From Actinomycetota bacterium (GTDB taxonomy: Bacteria; Actinomycetota; Acidimicrobiia; Acidimicrobiales; Ilumatobacteraceae): 55,255 bases of DNA. Position 1 is the first letter of the stretch. Every line of letters begins with the position of its first letter. This document shows positions 17,847-27,747 of the stretch, piece by piece. The stretch is taken from the NCBI GenBank assembly GCA_005787035.1, contig SYCI01000109.1, positions 1 through 55,255 on the forward strand, written 5' to 3'. The notes under the pieces were generated by a model that saw only the letters and a list, made by a program, of their open reading frames with translations, ran no database searches and was not told the DNA's origin. The position numbers and the translations under genes are program-made.

Positions 17847-18719
17847 GTGGCCCATTCCACCTCCGTTACCGCGGGAATCCATCTGCCCCAAGCGGGACCT
17901 GCTGCTTCGGGCTCGGCCGTGCAACGAGCCGCTCAGCTCGCCGAGGAACTCGGTTACACCGACGTCTGGGTCAGCGACCACTTGGCGGTCCCCACCGGAG
18001 CGCCTTATCCCCCATCACCTTGGATCTACGAACCGTTCATCACTCTCGCCTGGGCCGCGGCCGTGACATCACGTGTCCGCCTCGGTACGACGGTTCTCGT
18101 CCTGCCAATGCGTCATCCGCTCGTCGTGGCCAAGACGGTCGCATCACTCGACCGCTTCAGCGAAGGTCGCGTCATCCTCGGGCTGGCGGCTGGTTGGCTC
18201 GAAGCTGAATTCGACGCGCTCGGAGTTCCATTTCGCGAACGGGGTGCTCGAACCGATGAGGGAATCGCCATGTTGCGTCGTCTCTGGACGACCGATCACA
18301 TCACCGACGAATTTCCGGTGCACGACTCCAGCTACGCATCGATGCGAGCTCTTCCTCAACCTGCTGCTCATCTCCCCATCTGGGTCGGCGGTCACGCCGA
18401 GCCCGCCCTGGCGCGCGCTGTACGCGTGGGAGACGGCTGGCACGGTGCATTTCTCTCGGCCGAGCAAACCAAATGGCGCGTCGAAAGGCTTCGACGCGAT
18501 CGGCCCGAAGCCGACTTTCCCATTTCCATGCGCACACGATGGGACGCACTCGAGGAAAGCGCCGACACGATCCTTGGCGAACTCGACGATTACATCGCGG
18601 CCGGCGTCACCCACTTGGTCCCCGAGCCACGTCAGCGCAATGCAGATGATTATCTCCGTTCCATGGAGAAGCTCGCCGAGCTCATGTCGCGTGCCGGCGT
18701 GGAGTTCGCATCGCCATGA
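17847..18719 (+). CDS. LLM-class F420-dependent oxidoreductase
   Basis: GIHLPQAGPAASGSAVQRAAQLAEELGYTDVWVSDHLAVPTG, SEGRVILGLAAGWLEAEFDALGVPF; start uncertain. Confidence 0.9.
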   Translation: MAHSTSVTAGIHLPQAGPAASGSAVQRAAQLAEELGYTDVWVSDHLAVPTGAPYPPSPWIYEPFITLAWAAAVTSRVRLGTTVLVLPMRHPLVVAKTVASLDRFSEGRVILGLAAGWLEAEFDALGVPFRERGARTDEGIAMLRRLWTTDHITDEFPVHDSSYASMRALPQPAAHLPIWVGGHAEPALARAVRVGDGWHGAFLSAEQTKWRVERLRRDRPEADFPISMRTRWDALEESADTILGELDDYIAAGVTHLVPEPRQRNADDYLRSMEKLAELMSRAGVEFASP

Positions 18720-19408
18720 GCCGACGACAACCGCTCACACGAGGTGGCTGGGAGCCGACCGGGACCTCAGCCGATCGCCGATCCGAGCTTGCGCGCTCAT
18801 CGGGTGAGCGGGCCACGGCCACTCGCCAGAAACTCCTCGATGCCGCTCGGGCGGCGTTCAGTCAACACGGATATGTCGAAACGACGGTCGACCACATCGT
18901 TCAACTCGCCGAAGTTTCGCGCGGCACCTTCTACACATACTTCGAGTCCAAAGTGCACCTGTTCCGTCATCTCTCATCGTTGATCGATGAGCGCGTCGCC
19001 CGGGACGTCGTCGGATTCGAACGCTCCACCGGAAACGACCCGGTGGCAAACCTTCGTATATCGACCGCGAACTACCTGACCCTCGTACGTGCGAATGCCG
19101 ATCTGTACCGGCTCGTCGAAGAGGCGGCGGCGAACGATCAATCGATACACCGGGCTCGACTCGCGTCGCGTCGCCGGCACGTTTCTCGTGTGGCCCGGCT
19201 CATTCGTAAGTGGCAATCCGAGGGATTCGCCGATCCGAGCGTGGACTCCGACACCACGGCGGCAGTGTTGGTAGCGATGCAGTCCGGATTCGCCCAGTCG
19301 ATGTATCTGGGTGGCGAGGCCCACGACGAATTGAGCGCCGTCGACATCATCACCAACATCTGGATTTCCTCATGCGGGCTCTCGCGACGTCGTCGTTCAC
19401 GGCCATGA
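18716..19408 (+). CDS. TetR family transcriptional regulator
   Basis: ATRQKLLDAARAAFSQHGYVETTVDHIVQLAEVSRGTFYTYFESKVHLFRHL; 4-bp overlap with upstream LLM gene. Confidence 0.92.
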   Translation: MSRRQPLTRGGWEPTGTSADRRSELARSSGERATATRQKLLDAARAAFSQHGYVETTVDHIVQLAEVSRGTFYTYFESKVHLFRHLSSLIDERVARDVVGFERSTGNDPVANLRISTANYLTLVRANADLYRLVEEAAANDQSIHRARLASRRRHVSRVARLIRKWQSEGFADPSVDSDTTAAVLVAMQSGFAQSMYLGGEAHDELSAVDIITNIWISSCGLSRRRRSRP

Positions 19409-19418
19409 ATCCGACGCC

Positions 19419-20657
19419 ATGACTTCTCTCGACGAAGCAACAGTGAACCAGGAGTTCACCGCATGGATCACGGACAACTGGGATCCGTCGTTGTCATTGC
19501 TTGCTTGGCGCGATCGGCTCGTCACATCGGGCTGGATGGTGCCGTCGTGGCCAACGCGGTGGTTCGGCCGCGGTCTTCCGGCGTGGACGGATCGCGTCGT
19601 AGCGGATGTCCTCCGGGAGGTGGGGGCACCCGGGACACCCATCGGCAGCGGAATGAGTCTTGCCGCGCCGACGATTCTCGAACACGCCTCGGAGCAGCTC
19701 AGCGATGAGCTCATCCGTCCGACGATCTCGGGGGAATTGTCGTGGTGCCAACTGTTCAGCGAACCCGGGGCCGGCTCCGATCTGGCGTCTCTCACCACCT
19801 CGGCCGTTCTCGATGGAGATGAATGGGTCCTGAACGGACAGAAGGTCTGGAACACGAGCGCTCACCACGCCGACCTCGCGATCGTCGTCGCCCGCACCAA
19901 CTGGGACGTGCCCAAACACCGAGGCATTTCGTATTTCGTCCTACCCATGAAACAGACCGGTGTCGAGGTACGGGGCATTCGACAGATGAATCGCCACTCG
20001 TCATTCAACGAGGTCTTCTTGACTGATGCGCGATTGCCGCGTCATTACTTGGTCGGCGAGGAAGGAGACGGGTGGCGAATCGCTCGAACCACATTGGCGC
20101 ATGAGCGAACCTTCGCCACACTTCGCCGACCGTCGTACCGATCGCGAGGTGCCGGTCGAGCCGTCATCGAAGCCGAGCAGGAAGCCGAGGAGCACTTCGC
20201 CACGTACGTCTGGTACCCGCAACGCGCCGGTCGAGCCGACCTTCTCGTCGACCAGGCTCGTCGGCACGGACGCTCCGACGATCCGATCGTTCGTCAGCGG
20301 ATTGCCGATGTCATCTCGTTCCAGCGCGCCAACGAGTGGACTCTGCTTCGTGCGCGCGCCGCGCGGGCGCTCGGCCGTCCCCCCGGATCAGAGGGATCGA
20401 TCGGCAAATTGGCCGCGTCCGAACTTGCTCGTCGCTGCGCACTCGCCCATTCGGCCATTGCGGGAGCTCAGGGTCTCCTCGTCGAGGGCCCAACATCGAA
20501 CGATGCGATCGTGGCCGAGGTGCTCGTGTCGACACCCGCCCAGTCGATCGCCGGGGGTACCGATGAGATCCAGCGCAACATCATCGGCGAGAACATTCTC
20601 GGTCTCCCCCGGGAACCGACCAACGATCACGACACCCCGTTCGGGCGCGCTCGCTAA
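19419..20657 (+). CDS. Acyl-CoA dehydrogenase
   Basis: CQLFSEPGAGSDLASLTTSAVLDGDEWVLNGQKVWNTSAHHADLAIVVART...SIAGGTDEIQRNIIGENILGLPRE. Confidence 0.95.
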   Translation: MTSLDEATVNQEFTAWITDNWDPSLSLLAWRDRLVTSGWMVPSWPTRWFGRGLPAWTDRVVADVLREVGAPGTPIGSGMSLAAPTILEHASEQLSDELIRPTISGELSWCQLFSEPGAGSDLASLTTSAVLDGDEWVLNGQKVWNTSAHHADLAIVVARTNWDVPKHRGISYFVLPMKQTGVEVRGIRQMNRHSSFNEVFLTDARLPRHYLVGEEGDGWRIARTTLAHERTFATLRRPSYRSRGAGRAVIEAEQEAEEHFATYVWYPQRAGRADLLVDQARRHGRSDDPIVRQRIADVISFQRANEWTLLRARAARALGRPPGSEGSIGKLAASELARRCALAHSAIAGAQGLLVEGPTSNDAIVAEVLVSTPAQSIAGGTDEIQRNIIGENILGLPREPTNDHDTPFGRAR

Positions 20658-21949
20658 GTGTTGGGAATCGTCTCAGAAGTCGGTGCCACCGATTGATCCG
20701 AGGGGAAGAGGGATCGCAGCGTGGCGACGGCCGCGAGCGTCAGTGCGAGCACGAGCGCGAACGTCGCGAGCGCATGGTAGCCCACGGCCTTGCGAATGAA
20801 GCCGCTCGAGAAACCGGCGATTCCGCCCAGGAAACTCATCGACATGTCGGCCGCGCCTTGCACGGACACTCGCGCCTTCTCGCTCACTGAGTCGATGAGA
20901 AGACTCGACCCGCCGATGAGTCCGAAACTCCAACCGATACCGAGGAGCCAAAGGGCCGGGAACAACAGCAAGTAGCCGTCACCGGCCAGCGCCGATAATG
21001 CGGTGGCCGCGGCCAGAAGCACGCCACCCACTTGGATCGTGCGGATGCGACCCCGCGAGTCGCCGAATCTTCCGACCAATGGACTGAATGCGTACATCCC
21101 TGCGATGTGAAGCGACACGACGTACGAACTCAACTCTTCGTGGCCGTGGGCTTTCAGATGAACAGGAGTCATGGTCATGACCGCGACCATCGTCATCTGC
21201 GACACGACCATCGACGCGAGAGCGAGCGCCCCACGTCGGGTGCTCACCGCTTCGGCCAGAGCCAGACGGATTCGGATCGGGGCGACTTCCCCTGACGCAC
21301 CCCCACCGAGTTCGCGGGCGAGTAAGAGCGGGTCGGGCTTGAGTCGGGTCCACGCATTCACGAGCGACACCACGAAGAAGACGGCCGAGAACACCCAGGG
21401 CCCCGTGTACTTGTTCCAGCCGAAGATGTGCTCCCCCGCCGCTTGAGCCGGCAGCACGAGGATGGGTCCGAACACGGCACCGAAGGTCGACGCGAACAAG
21501 ATCCGACTCATCGCGGTGGCCCGCTCTTGGGCCGGAGCGAGGTCGGTGGCGGCGTATCGGGACAGCAGGTTCGACGCCTGTCCGCTTCCGTATACGAACA
21601 AGCCGATCAGAAACAGCCAGAGCGTCTTCGTCTCGGCCCCCACACCGGCCACGAATCCGCCGAAGATCGCCAGCAGATAACCGAGGCGAAGACCATCGCG
21701 ACGTCCCCGCCGCGACATACGTCGAGAGAGATACTGCGACATGAACGCAGTTCCGAGCGTCACCGTCGCCGTGGCGATACCGCCCCACGGCGTGTCCTGA
21801 CCGAGGATGCGCTGGACGACGAAGGCGCCCACGGTGACGGCCGACGAGAGTGCAGCGGCAGCCGCCAGTTGTCCGAGGACCAGCACTCGAACCGTTCGGC
21901 GTTGGATGGCGATGATGTCGATGTCGAATCCTCGCACATGAGTGTTCAT
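20654..21949 (-). CDS. MFS transporter
   Basis: Multiple hydrophobic segments, RRMSRRGRRDGLRLGYLLAIFGG loop, SPLVGRFGDSRGRIRTIQVGG. Confidence 0.85.
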   Translation of the reverse strand: MNTHVRGFDIDIIAIQRRTVRVLVLGQLAAAAALSSAVTVGAFVVQRILGQDTPWGGIATATVTLGTAFMSQYLSRRMSRRGRRDGLRLGYLLAIFGGFVAGVGAETKTLWLFLIGLFVYGSGQASNLLSRYAATDLAPAQERATAMSRILFASTFGAVFGPILVLPAQAAGEHIFGWNKYTGPWVFSAVFFVVSLVNAWTRLKPDPLLLARELGGGASGEVAPIRIRLALAEAVSTRRGALALASMVVSQMTMVAVMTMTPVHLKAHGHEELSSYVVSLHIAGMYAFSPLVGRFGDSRGRIRTIQVGGVLLAAATALSALAGDGYLLLFPALWLLGIGWSFGLIGGSSLLIDSVSEKARVSVQGAADMSMSFLGGIAGFSSGFIRKAVGYHALATFALVLALTLAAVATLRSLFPSDQSVAPTSETIPNT

Positions 21950-21988
21950 CGACCACTCGCTCTCAGCGAGCCGGACCGAATCTCTCGA

Positions 21989-22528
21989 CTACGGAGCCTT
22001 CGATTCCGTCAGAAGTCGAAGGACACGCGGATCCTCGGGATCGATGATCGAGGCGAGTCGGCGCGCTGCCGTTCCCCGATCGAGAGCACCAGATGCGTCC
22101 ATTTCGTCGATGTCGACCCAATCCTTCGGGCGATCGAACAGAGCTTTGAAGACGGCCAGGTCTTCGGCGGCGAGCACTTGGATGTGCCGATGGGCGAAGG
22201 GAACCGACCGACACCGCGAGGCGACGTCGCTGTGGAAGCCACTCGTCGAAAAGAAGAGGTCGATCGGCGTCGAGTCCCACCAGAGCCGCACCTGGCCGTC
22301 CCTGATCACCGCACGGCGATCGGTGACACCGTGACGAACACCGTTCGGCAGTGACGTGAAAACTCGATCAACACCGTGTGACTCCACGAAAACATTGACA
22401 TCGACATCACGGGTCGCGCGCGGCTCGGACGTCGCGTACGCCAGGGCGATGGCTCCTCCGATCGCCCACTCGATGTCCGCTTCGTCGAGAGCGTCGGCAA
22501 GGGCAACGATTCGTTCGACGAGGTTCAC
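21989..22528 (-). CDS. Nucleotidyltransferase-fold protein, AbiEii/MNT-like (candidate toxin)
   Basis: From GTG 22528: MNLVERIVALADALDEADIEWAIGGAIALAYATSEPRATRDVDVNVFV (GG..DxD), third acidic TPIDLFF; GTGA overlap with the XRE gene. Confidence 0.75.
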   Translation of the reverse strand: MNLVERIVALADALDEADIEWAIGGAIALAYATSEPRATRDVDVNVFVESHGVDRVFTSLPNGVRHGVTDRRAVIRDGQVRLWWDSTPIDLFFSTSGFHSDVASRCRSVPFAHRHIQVLAAEDLAVFKALFDRPKDWVDIDEMDASGALDRGTAARRLASIIDPEDPRVLRLLTESKAP

Positions 22529-22815
22529 GAAAAGCGAGCCTTGGCGAGCGCGCGCGGTCGATAGGGCAGGGCTTCGGCGAGCATCAGAACATCCACGAGT
22601 TTCTCCGCTTGCGATGTGGGGTCGAGCACCCTCACGAAGTGGGTTTCGAACCCGATCGCTTCGATGATTCGGCTCGCCGCGGCCAACGAAGGTTGCCGAC
22701 AATCGCGTTCGTAAGCACTCACCACCGTGACCGGCAATCCCGTGCGTCGGGCGACCTCCGCCTGAGTCAGGTCAGCCTCGAGACGAAGTTCCCGCAGGGT
22801 GCGCCCACCGATCAC
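22525..22815 (-). CDS. XRE-family HTH protein (candidate antitoxin/regulator)
   Basis: TLRELRLEADLTQAEVARRTGLPVTVVSAYERDCRQPSLAAASRIIEAIG. Confidence 0.85.
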   Translation of the reverse strand: MIGGRTLRELRLEADLTQAEVARRTGLPVTVVSAYERDCRQPSLAAASRIIEAIGFETHFVRVLDPTSQAEKLVDVLMLAEALPYRPRALAKARFS

Positions 22816-22833
22816 GAGCCCATGGTAGCCCCA

Positions 22834-22853
22834 TGTAAGCGGATCCGCTTACA
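22834..22853. promoter_or_regulatory. 20-bp perfect palindrome TGTAAGCGGATCCGCTTACA, candidate operator of the XRE/nucleotidyltransferase operon
   Basis: Self-reverse-complementary over 20 bp, 18 bp upstream of the XRE start codon. Confidence 0.7.
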
Positions 22854-22932
22854 ACTGGATCGAGTCGCCCGACGACTTCGATCAGCGAGACGTCCTCGGT
22901 GCGACCACGGGCCAATAGGCCGGAGTTTTCGG

Positions 22933-24147
22933 TTACTCGATGCGCAGGCCGGAGATGGCGCGGGCGATAACGAGCTGCTGGATCTCGCTCGTGCCCTCGA
23001 AGATGGTGTGAATCTTCGCGTCGCGGTGCATGCGCTCCACGTGGTACTCGCGCGTGTAGCCATAACCACCGAGGATCTGAATCGCCTCTTCGGTCACGCG
23101 AACGGCAGTCTCCGATGCGTAGTACTTGCTCATCGAGCCTTCGCCGTTCTTGAAGCCGCCGTTGCGACCGAGCCACGCCGCACGCCAGATGAGCAGACGG
23201 GCGGCGTCGATCTGGGTGGCCATGTTGGCGAGCTTGAACGCAATGGCCTGATTCATGATGATCGGCTTACCGAAAGCCACGCGCTCCTTGGCGTAATCGA
23301 GCGCGATCTCGTAGGCGCCACGCGCGATACCGAGCGCCTGCGCGCCCACCGAAGGACGCGTGGCCTCGAAGGTCTTCATGGCCGGCTGGGCCTCACCGGT
23401 GCGTCCGGCTTCGCGCGCCCGTGCCAACTTGGCGTCGAGTTTCTCCTTGCCACCGAGGAGACAACGTCCGGGGACGCGAACCTCGTCGAGCACCACTTCG
23501 GCGGTGTGCGACGCCTTGATGCCGTGCTTCTTGTACTTCTGACCCTGCGAAAGACCCTTCGTTCCGGGCGGCACGATGAACGAGGCCTGACCGCGACCCT
23601 TCAGCGTCGGATCGACGGCCGCCACGACCACGTGCACATCGGCGATACCGCCATTGGTGATCCAGGCCTTGGTGCCGTTCAGCACCCACTCGTCGTTCGC
23701 TTCGTCGTACACCGCGCGCGTGCGCAACGACGACACATCCGAGCCGGCATCGGGTTCACTCACGCAGAACGCGCCGAGCTTCACGTCGTCGGCGGTGCCA
23801 TAACACTGGGGCACCCACTCGATCACCTGCTCGGGTGTTCCGTTACCGCTGATACCGGCAGCGGCCAGACCTGATCCCATGATCGCCATGCCGAGTCCGG
23901 CGTCGCCCCAGAAGAGTTCTTCGATGGCCACCGGCAACGTCAGACCACTCGGGTCGCCCATCGCATTCATCATGAAGTCGATGCCGTAGAGACCGATCTT
24001 GGCGGCCTCTTGCACGATCGGCCACGGGAACTCTTCACGGTCGTCCCACTCCTCCGCGTTCGGGCGCATGACGTCCTTGGCGAACTCGTGCACCCAGTCC
24101 TTCAACTGGAGTTGGTCATCGTTGAGAGTCAGATTGAACTCGGCCAT
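22933..24147 (-). CDS. Acyl-CoA dehydrogenase
   Basis: LGAFCVSEPDAGSDVSSLRTRAVYDEANDEWVLNGTKAWITNGGIAD...IQILGGYGYTREYHVERMHRDAKIHTIFEGTSEIQQLVIAR. Confidence 0.95.
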   Translation of the reverse strand: MAEFNLTLNDDQLQLKDWVHEFAKDVMRPNAEEWDDREEFPWPIVQEAAKIGLYGIDFMMNAMGDPSGLTLPVAIEELFWGDAGLGMAIMGSGLAAAGISGNGTPEQVIEWVPQCYGTADDVKLGAFCVSEPDAGSDVSSLRTRAVYDEANDEWVLNGTKAWITNGGIADVHVVVAAVDPTLKGRGQASFIVPPGTKGLSQGQKYKKHGIKASHTAEVVLDEVRVPGRCLLGGKEKLDAKLARAREAGRTGEAQPAMKTFEATRPSVGAQALGIARGAYEIALDYAKERVAFGKPIIMNQAIAFKLANMATQIDAARLLIWRAAWLGRNGGFKNGEGSMSKYYASETAVRVTEEAIQILGGYGYTREYHVERMHRDAKIHTIFEGTSEIQQLVIARAISGLRIE

Positions 24148-24224
24148 GACCCTATGTTACCCACGGGTAACCCAGGTGCCCACTCGGCTGAACTTCGACG
24201 GGGCGGGCTGACAGACTCGCCGAT

Positions 24225-25265
24225 GTGGCTCCCGCTGAGAAGACGTCGTCGATCAGCCTGCGCGGCGTTCTGTCCGCCCTCGCGCTGGCGATCGGAACCA
24301 TGCACCTTCTCGTGGCCCCCGGTCGGGCTCACGATTGGTCGTGGGAAGGAGCGGCCTTGGCGGGCGTCGGCGTCGTGCAGATCGTGCTCGGGTTGGGCAT
24401 GGTGGTGGCCGGTCGCCGTTGGCTCACCGCAGGCATCGCCGCCGCGCTCGTTCCGAGCGCCGTGTTGGTGATCGTTCGTACGACGGGTTACCCCTTTGGC
24501 CCCCTCGACGGATACTCGCCGAACATGACGAGCTACGAGTACGTGTTGATCGCCGGCAGTGTCGTGCTCGCGTCGTTGATCGGCGGAGCACTCCTCGCCG
24601 GACCCGAGTCGATGGGTGCCACCGGCCTGCGATTCGACAATCTCGCTCCGATGATCGTCGTCGCCGCGGCCATCCCCGGAATCGCCGTGTCGGGCTGGGT
24701 CGATGATGCATCACACGTCGCCGGGTCCCGACACGTGCACACGTCGGCACCAATGCCGATCAGCCTGACGGCGAACGAGCGCGCATCGCTCGGCGCGCAA
24801 CTCGAGAAGGCGCGCGCCATCACCACCGAGTTTCCGAATTTGCGAACAGCGCTCAACTCGGGCTGGGTCACAGTCGGGTCGCCAGCGCGCGGGGTTGGCC
24901 AGATGGTCGTGATGCCGGACTCCCCCGAATCAGACCCAACTGCGCCGTTTGCTCTCTTGTTCGCCGGAGCCGAGGACGATGCTCCGATCGTCGGTCTTCA
25001 GTACACGGTCTGGGATGCCGACGAGCCGCCCCTCGATCTCTTCACCGGCCAGCAGAACATGTGGCATCTGCATCCCACGTCGTGCGTCGTCGACGGAACG
25101 GAAGGTCAAGTCGAAGTGCCGCTCGACGATCCGATCACCGGCGCCGATTGCGGTCTGGTGGATGGTCGGCTCTCGGACCACTCATCGTTCATGCTGCGGG
25201 TGTGGGCCGTGCCGGGCTGGGAGAACCCCGCCGGAACGTTCGCTCACGATCATCCCGACGTCTGA
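24225..25265 (+). CDS. Hypothetical membrane protein with extracytoplasmic C-terminal domain
   Basis: About five hydrophobic segments (LRGVLSALALAIGTMHLLVAPG...), then soluble region with NMWHLHPTSCVVDGTE and HSSFMLRVWAVPGWENPAG; GTG start. Confidence 0.7.
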   Translation: MAPAEKTSSISLRGVLSALALAIGTMHLLVAPGRAHDWSWEGAALAGVGVVQIVLGLGMVVAGRRWLTAGIAAALVPSAVLVIVRTTGYPFGPLDGYSPNMTSYEYVLIAGSVVLASLIGGALLAGPESMGATGLRFDNLAPMIVVAAAIPGIAVSGWVDDASHVAGSRHVHTSAPMPISLTANERASLGAQLEKARAITTEFPNLRTALNSGWVTVGSPARGVGQMVVMPDSPESDPTAPFALLFAGAEDDAPIVGLQYTVWDADEPPLDLFTGQQNMWHLHPTSCVVDGTEGQVEVPLDDPITGADCGLVDGRLSDHSSFMLRVWAVPGWENPAGTFAHDHPDV

Positions 25266-25278
25266 GGCGTCCGGCCGG

Positions 25279-25536
25279 TCAGTAGTCGATACCCGGAAAC
25301 TCCAGCACGAATTCGCGGATTTTCCCACCTCTGATCCGCTCTCCGTACCAGCCGCATTCGGTGCACTGAACAGGCCGATCGGGTTCGTTGCCGAACACGA
25401 TGCATCCGTGGAGGATCACCTCGCCTCTGCGTTCCCGCTCGCCATCTTCGGCGGTCGGCATTCCAATGAGCACGGGCACGACGGTGTCGAGGCCACAGCC
25501 CGGACACATCCACCTTTCCACCCGCTTCTTCGACAT
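25279..25536 (-). CDS. Small zinc-ribbon protein
   Basis: MSKKRVERWMCPGCGLDTVVPVLIGMPTAEDGERERRGEVILHGCIVFGNEPDRPVQCTECGWYGE: two CxxC knuckles. Confidence 0.65.
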   Translation of the reverse strand: MSKKRVERWMCPGCGLDTVVPVLIGMPTAEDGERERRGEVILHGCIVFGNEPDRPVQCTECGWYGERIRGGKIREFVLEFPGIDY

Positions 25537-25650
25537 GGATCCACCTCCACTTCTTGAACGAGGTCTCAGCATCCGGATGTGCGTCGCCACGGGAAATTCT
25601 GGCGCGAGATCTTCACCTATACGGTGAAAAATCATCACCAGAACAACGGG

Positions 25651-27681
25651 TCAGGAGGCTCGGCGGCCGCGGCCGCCGCGGGAGACCTTCTTCTTGTGCT
25701 CGAGGAAGTCGACCAACAAGTAGTCACCCAAGTTGTCGCTGCTCGTCAGGAAGGCGCGACCGCCATTGAGCGATGACATCTGCTCCACGAAACGCCGTAG
25801 GTACGTATCGGCATCGAGCATGAAGGTGTTGATCCGAATGTTTTCCTTGGAACAACGCACCGCTTCGCGCAAGGTTGCCTCCACGGTCAATTGCTGGGCT
25901 TCGTAGCCGTCGAAGTACGTGAACCAAGCGTCACCCTGCGGAGTGATGTGAGCAGTCGGCTCGCCGTCGGTGATCATGATGATCTGCTTGTTGCCGTTCT
26001 GACGCGCGAGCATCTTGCGGGCGAGACCGAGCGCGTGATGCATGTTGGTCCCCTGCATGCCCGGAATGGTCGCCTCCACGAGTTCGTCGGACTTGATCTC
26101 CCAGGCCACGTGACCGAACATCAAGATGCCGAGATAGTCGCGTGGATACTGCGACGAGATCAGCGATTGCAGGGCAACGGCGACCTTCTTGGCCGGCCCC
26201 CAACGATCGTCGCGGTACATGGAGTACGACGCGTCGAGCATGAGCACCGTCGCCGAACGGGTGAGGTGCTCGGTGCGTTCGATCTCGAAGTCGTCGGGCG
26301 ACAACCGCACCGGAGTCCCCGTGCCGCGACGATTGAGCGCGTTGCGGATCGTGCGGTGCAGATCGAGATTGAACGGATCGCCGTATTCGTAGGGCTTGGT
26401 GTCGTACGTGCGCTCGTGACCCTGACCCATCGGGCTGATCTGGTGCTGACCCAACTTGTCCTTGGCGAGCCGCGAGAAGAGATCTCGTAGTGCCTTCGAG
26501 CCGATCTGACGCATGCCCTTGGGCGTGACCTCGATCTTGCCCTCTTTCTGGCGGATCAGGCCCTCGCGCTCGAGTTCCTGCACCAACTTCGAGAGTCGGT
26601 CCATGGCGTTGGCGACGTCGTCACCCATGAGGTCGCGCACGCGATCCATGTCGGCCTCGGCGAGCTGCTGCGGTGACGACGGGTTGCGGAGCAACTCCTC
26701 CAACTGGTCGAGATCACCGAGATCACGCATGGTCTCCATGGCCTGCTCGAACCCCATCGGATCCTGGCCCTGCATGTCGTAGCCGCGCTCCCACGGCATC
26801 CCGGGGAACATCTGCTGCATGTTGGCGCTCAACTGCGCCATCTGCTGTTGGAGTCCCATGTCCTGCATGAGTTGCTGCGACAACTGCTCGAGTTGGGCGC
26901 GCTGCTCGGGGGTCATCGAGTTGAGCATCGCCTGCGCGGCCGCCATGCGCTCGGCGATCTGCTCGAGCAACTCATCGAGGGTCTGCGGGTTCTCGGGGAA
27001 GAAGTCGCCGAACTCCTTCATGAAGTCTTCGAATCCCGGATCCTCGCCGCGCTGTTGCTTGTCGATCATCTCGTTCAGTGCGGTCAGCATGTCTTTCATG
27101 CGCTGCATGTCCTGCGGCGTCATGTTCTCCATGGCGGATGACATCTGGTCGACCATCTGCTGGGCGAGTTGCTGGCGCAACTTGTCCATGAGTTGTTCGA
27201 AGCGCTGTTCGGCTTCCTTCGATTCGAAGTCGTACGCACCGAGTTCTCGGACCTTGCCGGCCAGATCTTCGGGCAGCATGTCGAGTCGGAAATGACGATC
27301 TTCGGCCGCACGGGTTGCGTTCTCCTGCCGACGATCGTCACCGCTCTTTTGCGCGTCGAGCACCGACTGATCGACGGCGTGGCGCTCTTCGTCCACGATG
27401 TCGTCGAGTTCGTCGGCGATCTCCTTGTACACGCCGCCGAGATCGCCACGCTCGAGGAGTTCCTGGCGACGCTCCTTCAACCGCTTGCGCATCTCCTGCA
27501 GGCCCATCATCCGCTCGCCGTTGGGATCGGTCGCCCCCCGGTTCATGAGACGGCGCAGAGCACCCCGGAGGTCTCCGTAGGCCAGCAGATCGTCGGCCAT
27601 CTCGTCGAACAACGACGAGTTCTCGATGTCGAAGCCCGTTTGCGTTCCGTCCCAGCGTGAGTAGGTGAAACGACCGGCCAT
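25651..27681 (-). CDS. VWA-domain protein (large, helical N-terminal half)
   Basis: VLMLDASYSMYRDDRWGPAKKVAVALQSLI (MIDAS DxSxS), IIMITDGEPTAH; Q/M-rich helical N-terminal region. Confidence 0.88.
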   Translation of the reverse strand: MAGRFTYSRWDGTQTGFDIENSSLFDEMADDLLAYGDLRGALRRLMNRGATDPNGERMMGLQEMRKRLKERRQELLERGDLGGVYKEIADELDDIVDEERHAVDQSVLDAQKSGDDRRQENATRAAEDRHFRLDMLPEDLAGKVRELGAYDFESKEAEQRFEQLMDKLRQQLAQQMVDQMSSAMENMTPQDMQRMKDMLTALNEMIDKQQRGEDPGFEDFMKEFGDFFPENPQTLDELLEQIAERMAAAQAMLNSMTPEQRAQLEQLSQQLMQDMGLQQQMAQLSANMQQMFPGMPWERGYDMQGQDPMGFEQAMETMRDLGDLDQLEELLRNPSSPQQLAEADMDRVRDLMGDDVANAMDRLSKLVQELEREGLIRQKEGKIEVTPKGMRQIGSKALRDLFSRLAKDKLGQHQISPMGQGHERTYDTKPYEYGDPFNLDLHRTIRNALNRRGTGTPVRLSPDDFEIERTEHLTRSATVLMLDASYSMYRDDRWGPAKKVAVALQSLISSQYPRDYLGILMFGHVAWEIKSDELVEATIPGMQGTNMHHALGLARKMLARQNGNKQIIMITDGEPTAHITPQGDAWFTYFDGYEAQQLTVEATLREAVRCSKENIRINTFMLDADTYLRRFVEQMSSLNGGRAFLTSSDNLGDYLLVDFLEHKKKVSRGGRGRRAS

Positions 27682-27747
27682 GACCGCACGCTAGTCCTCG
27701 CCCGACCGCCGGCGACCCTCGAGCCCGACCGGTAGCCTGACCCTCAC

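Noticed and set aside
25651-27681. VWA protein as part of an MoxR/VWA or defence system
   Set aside because: No MoxR-type AAA+ ATPase or defence gene next to it in this window.
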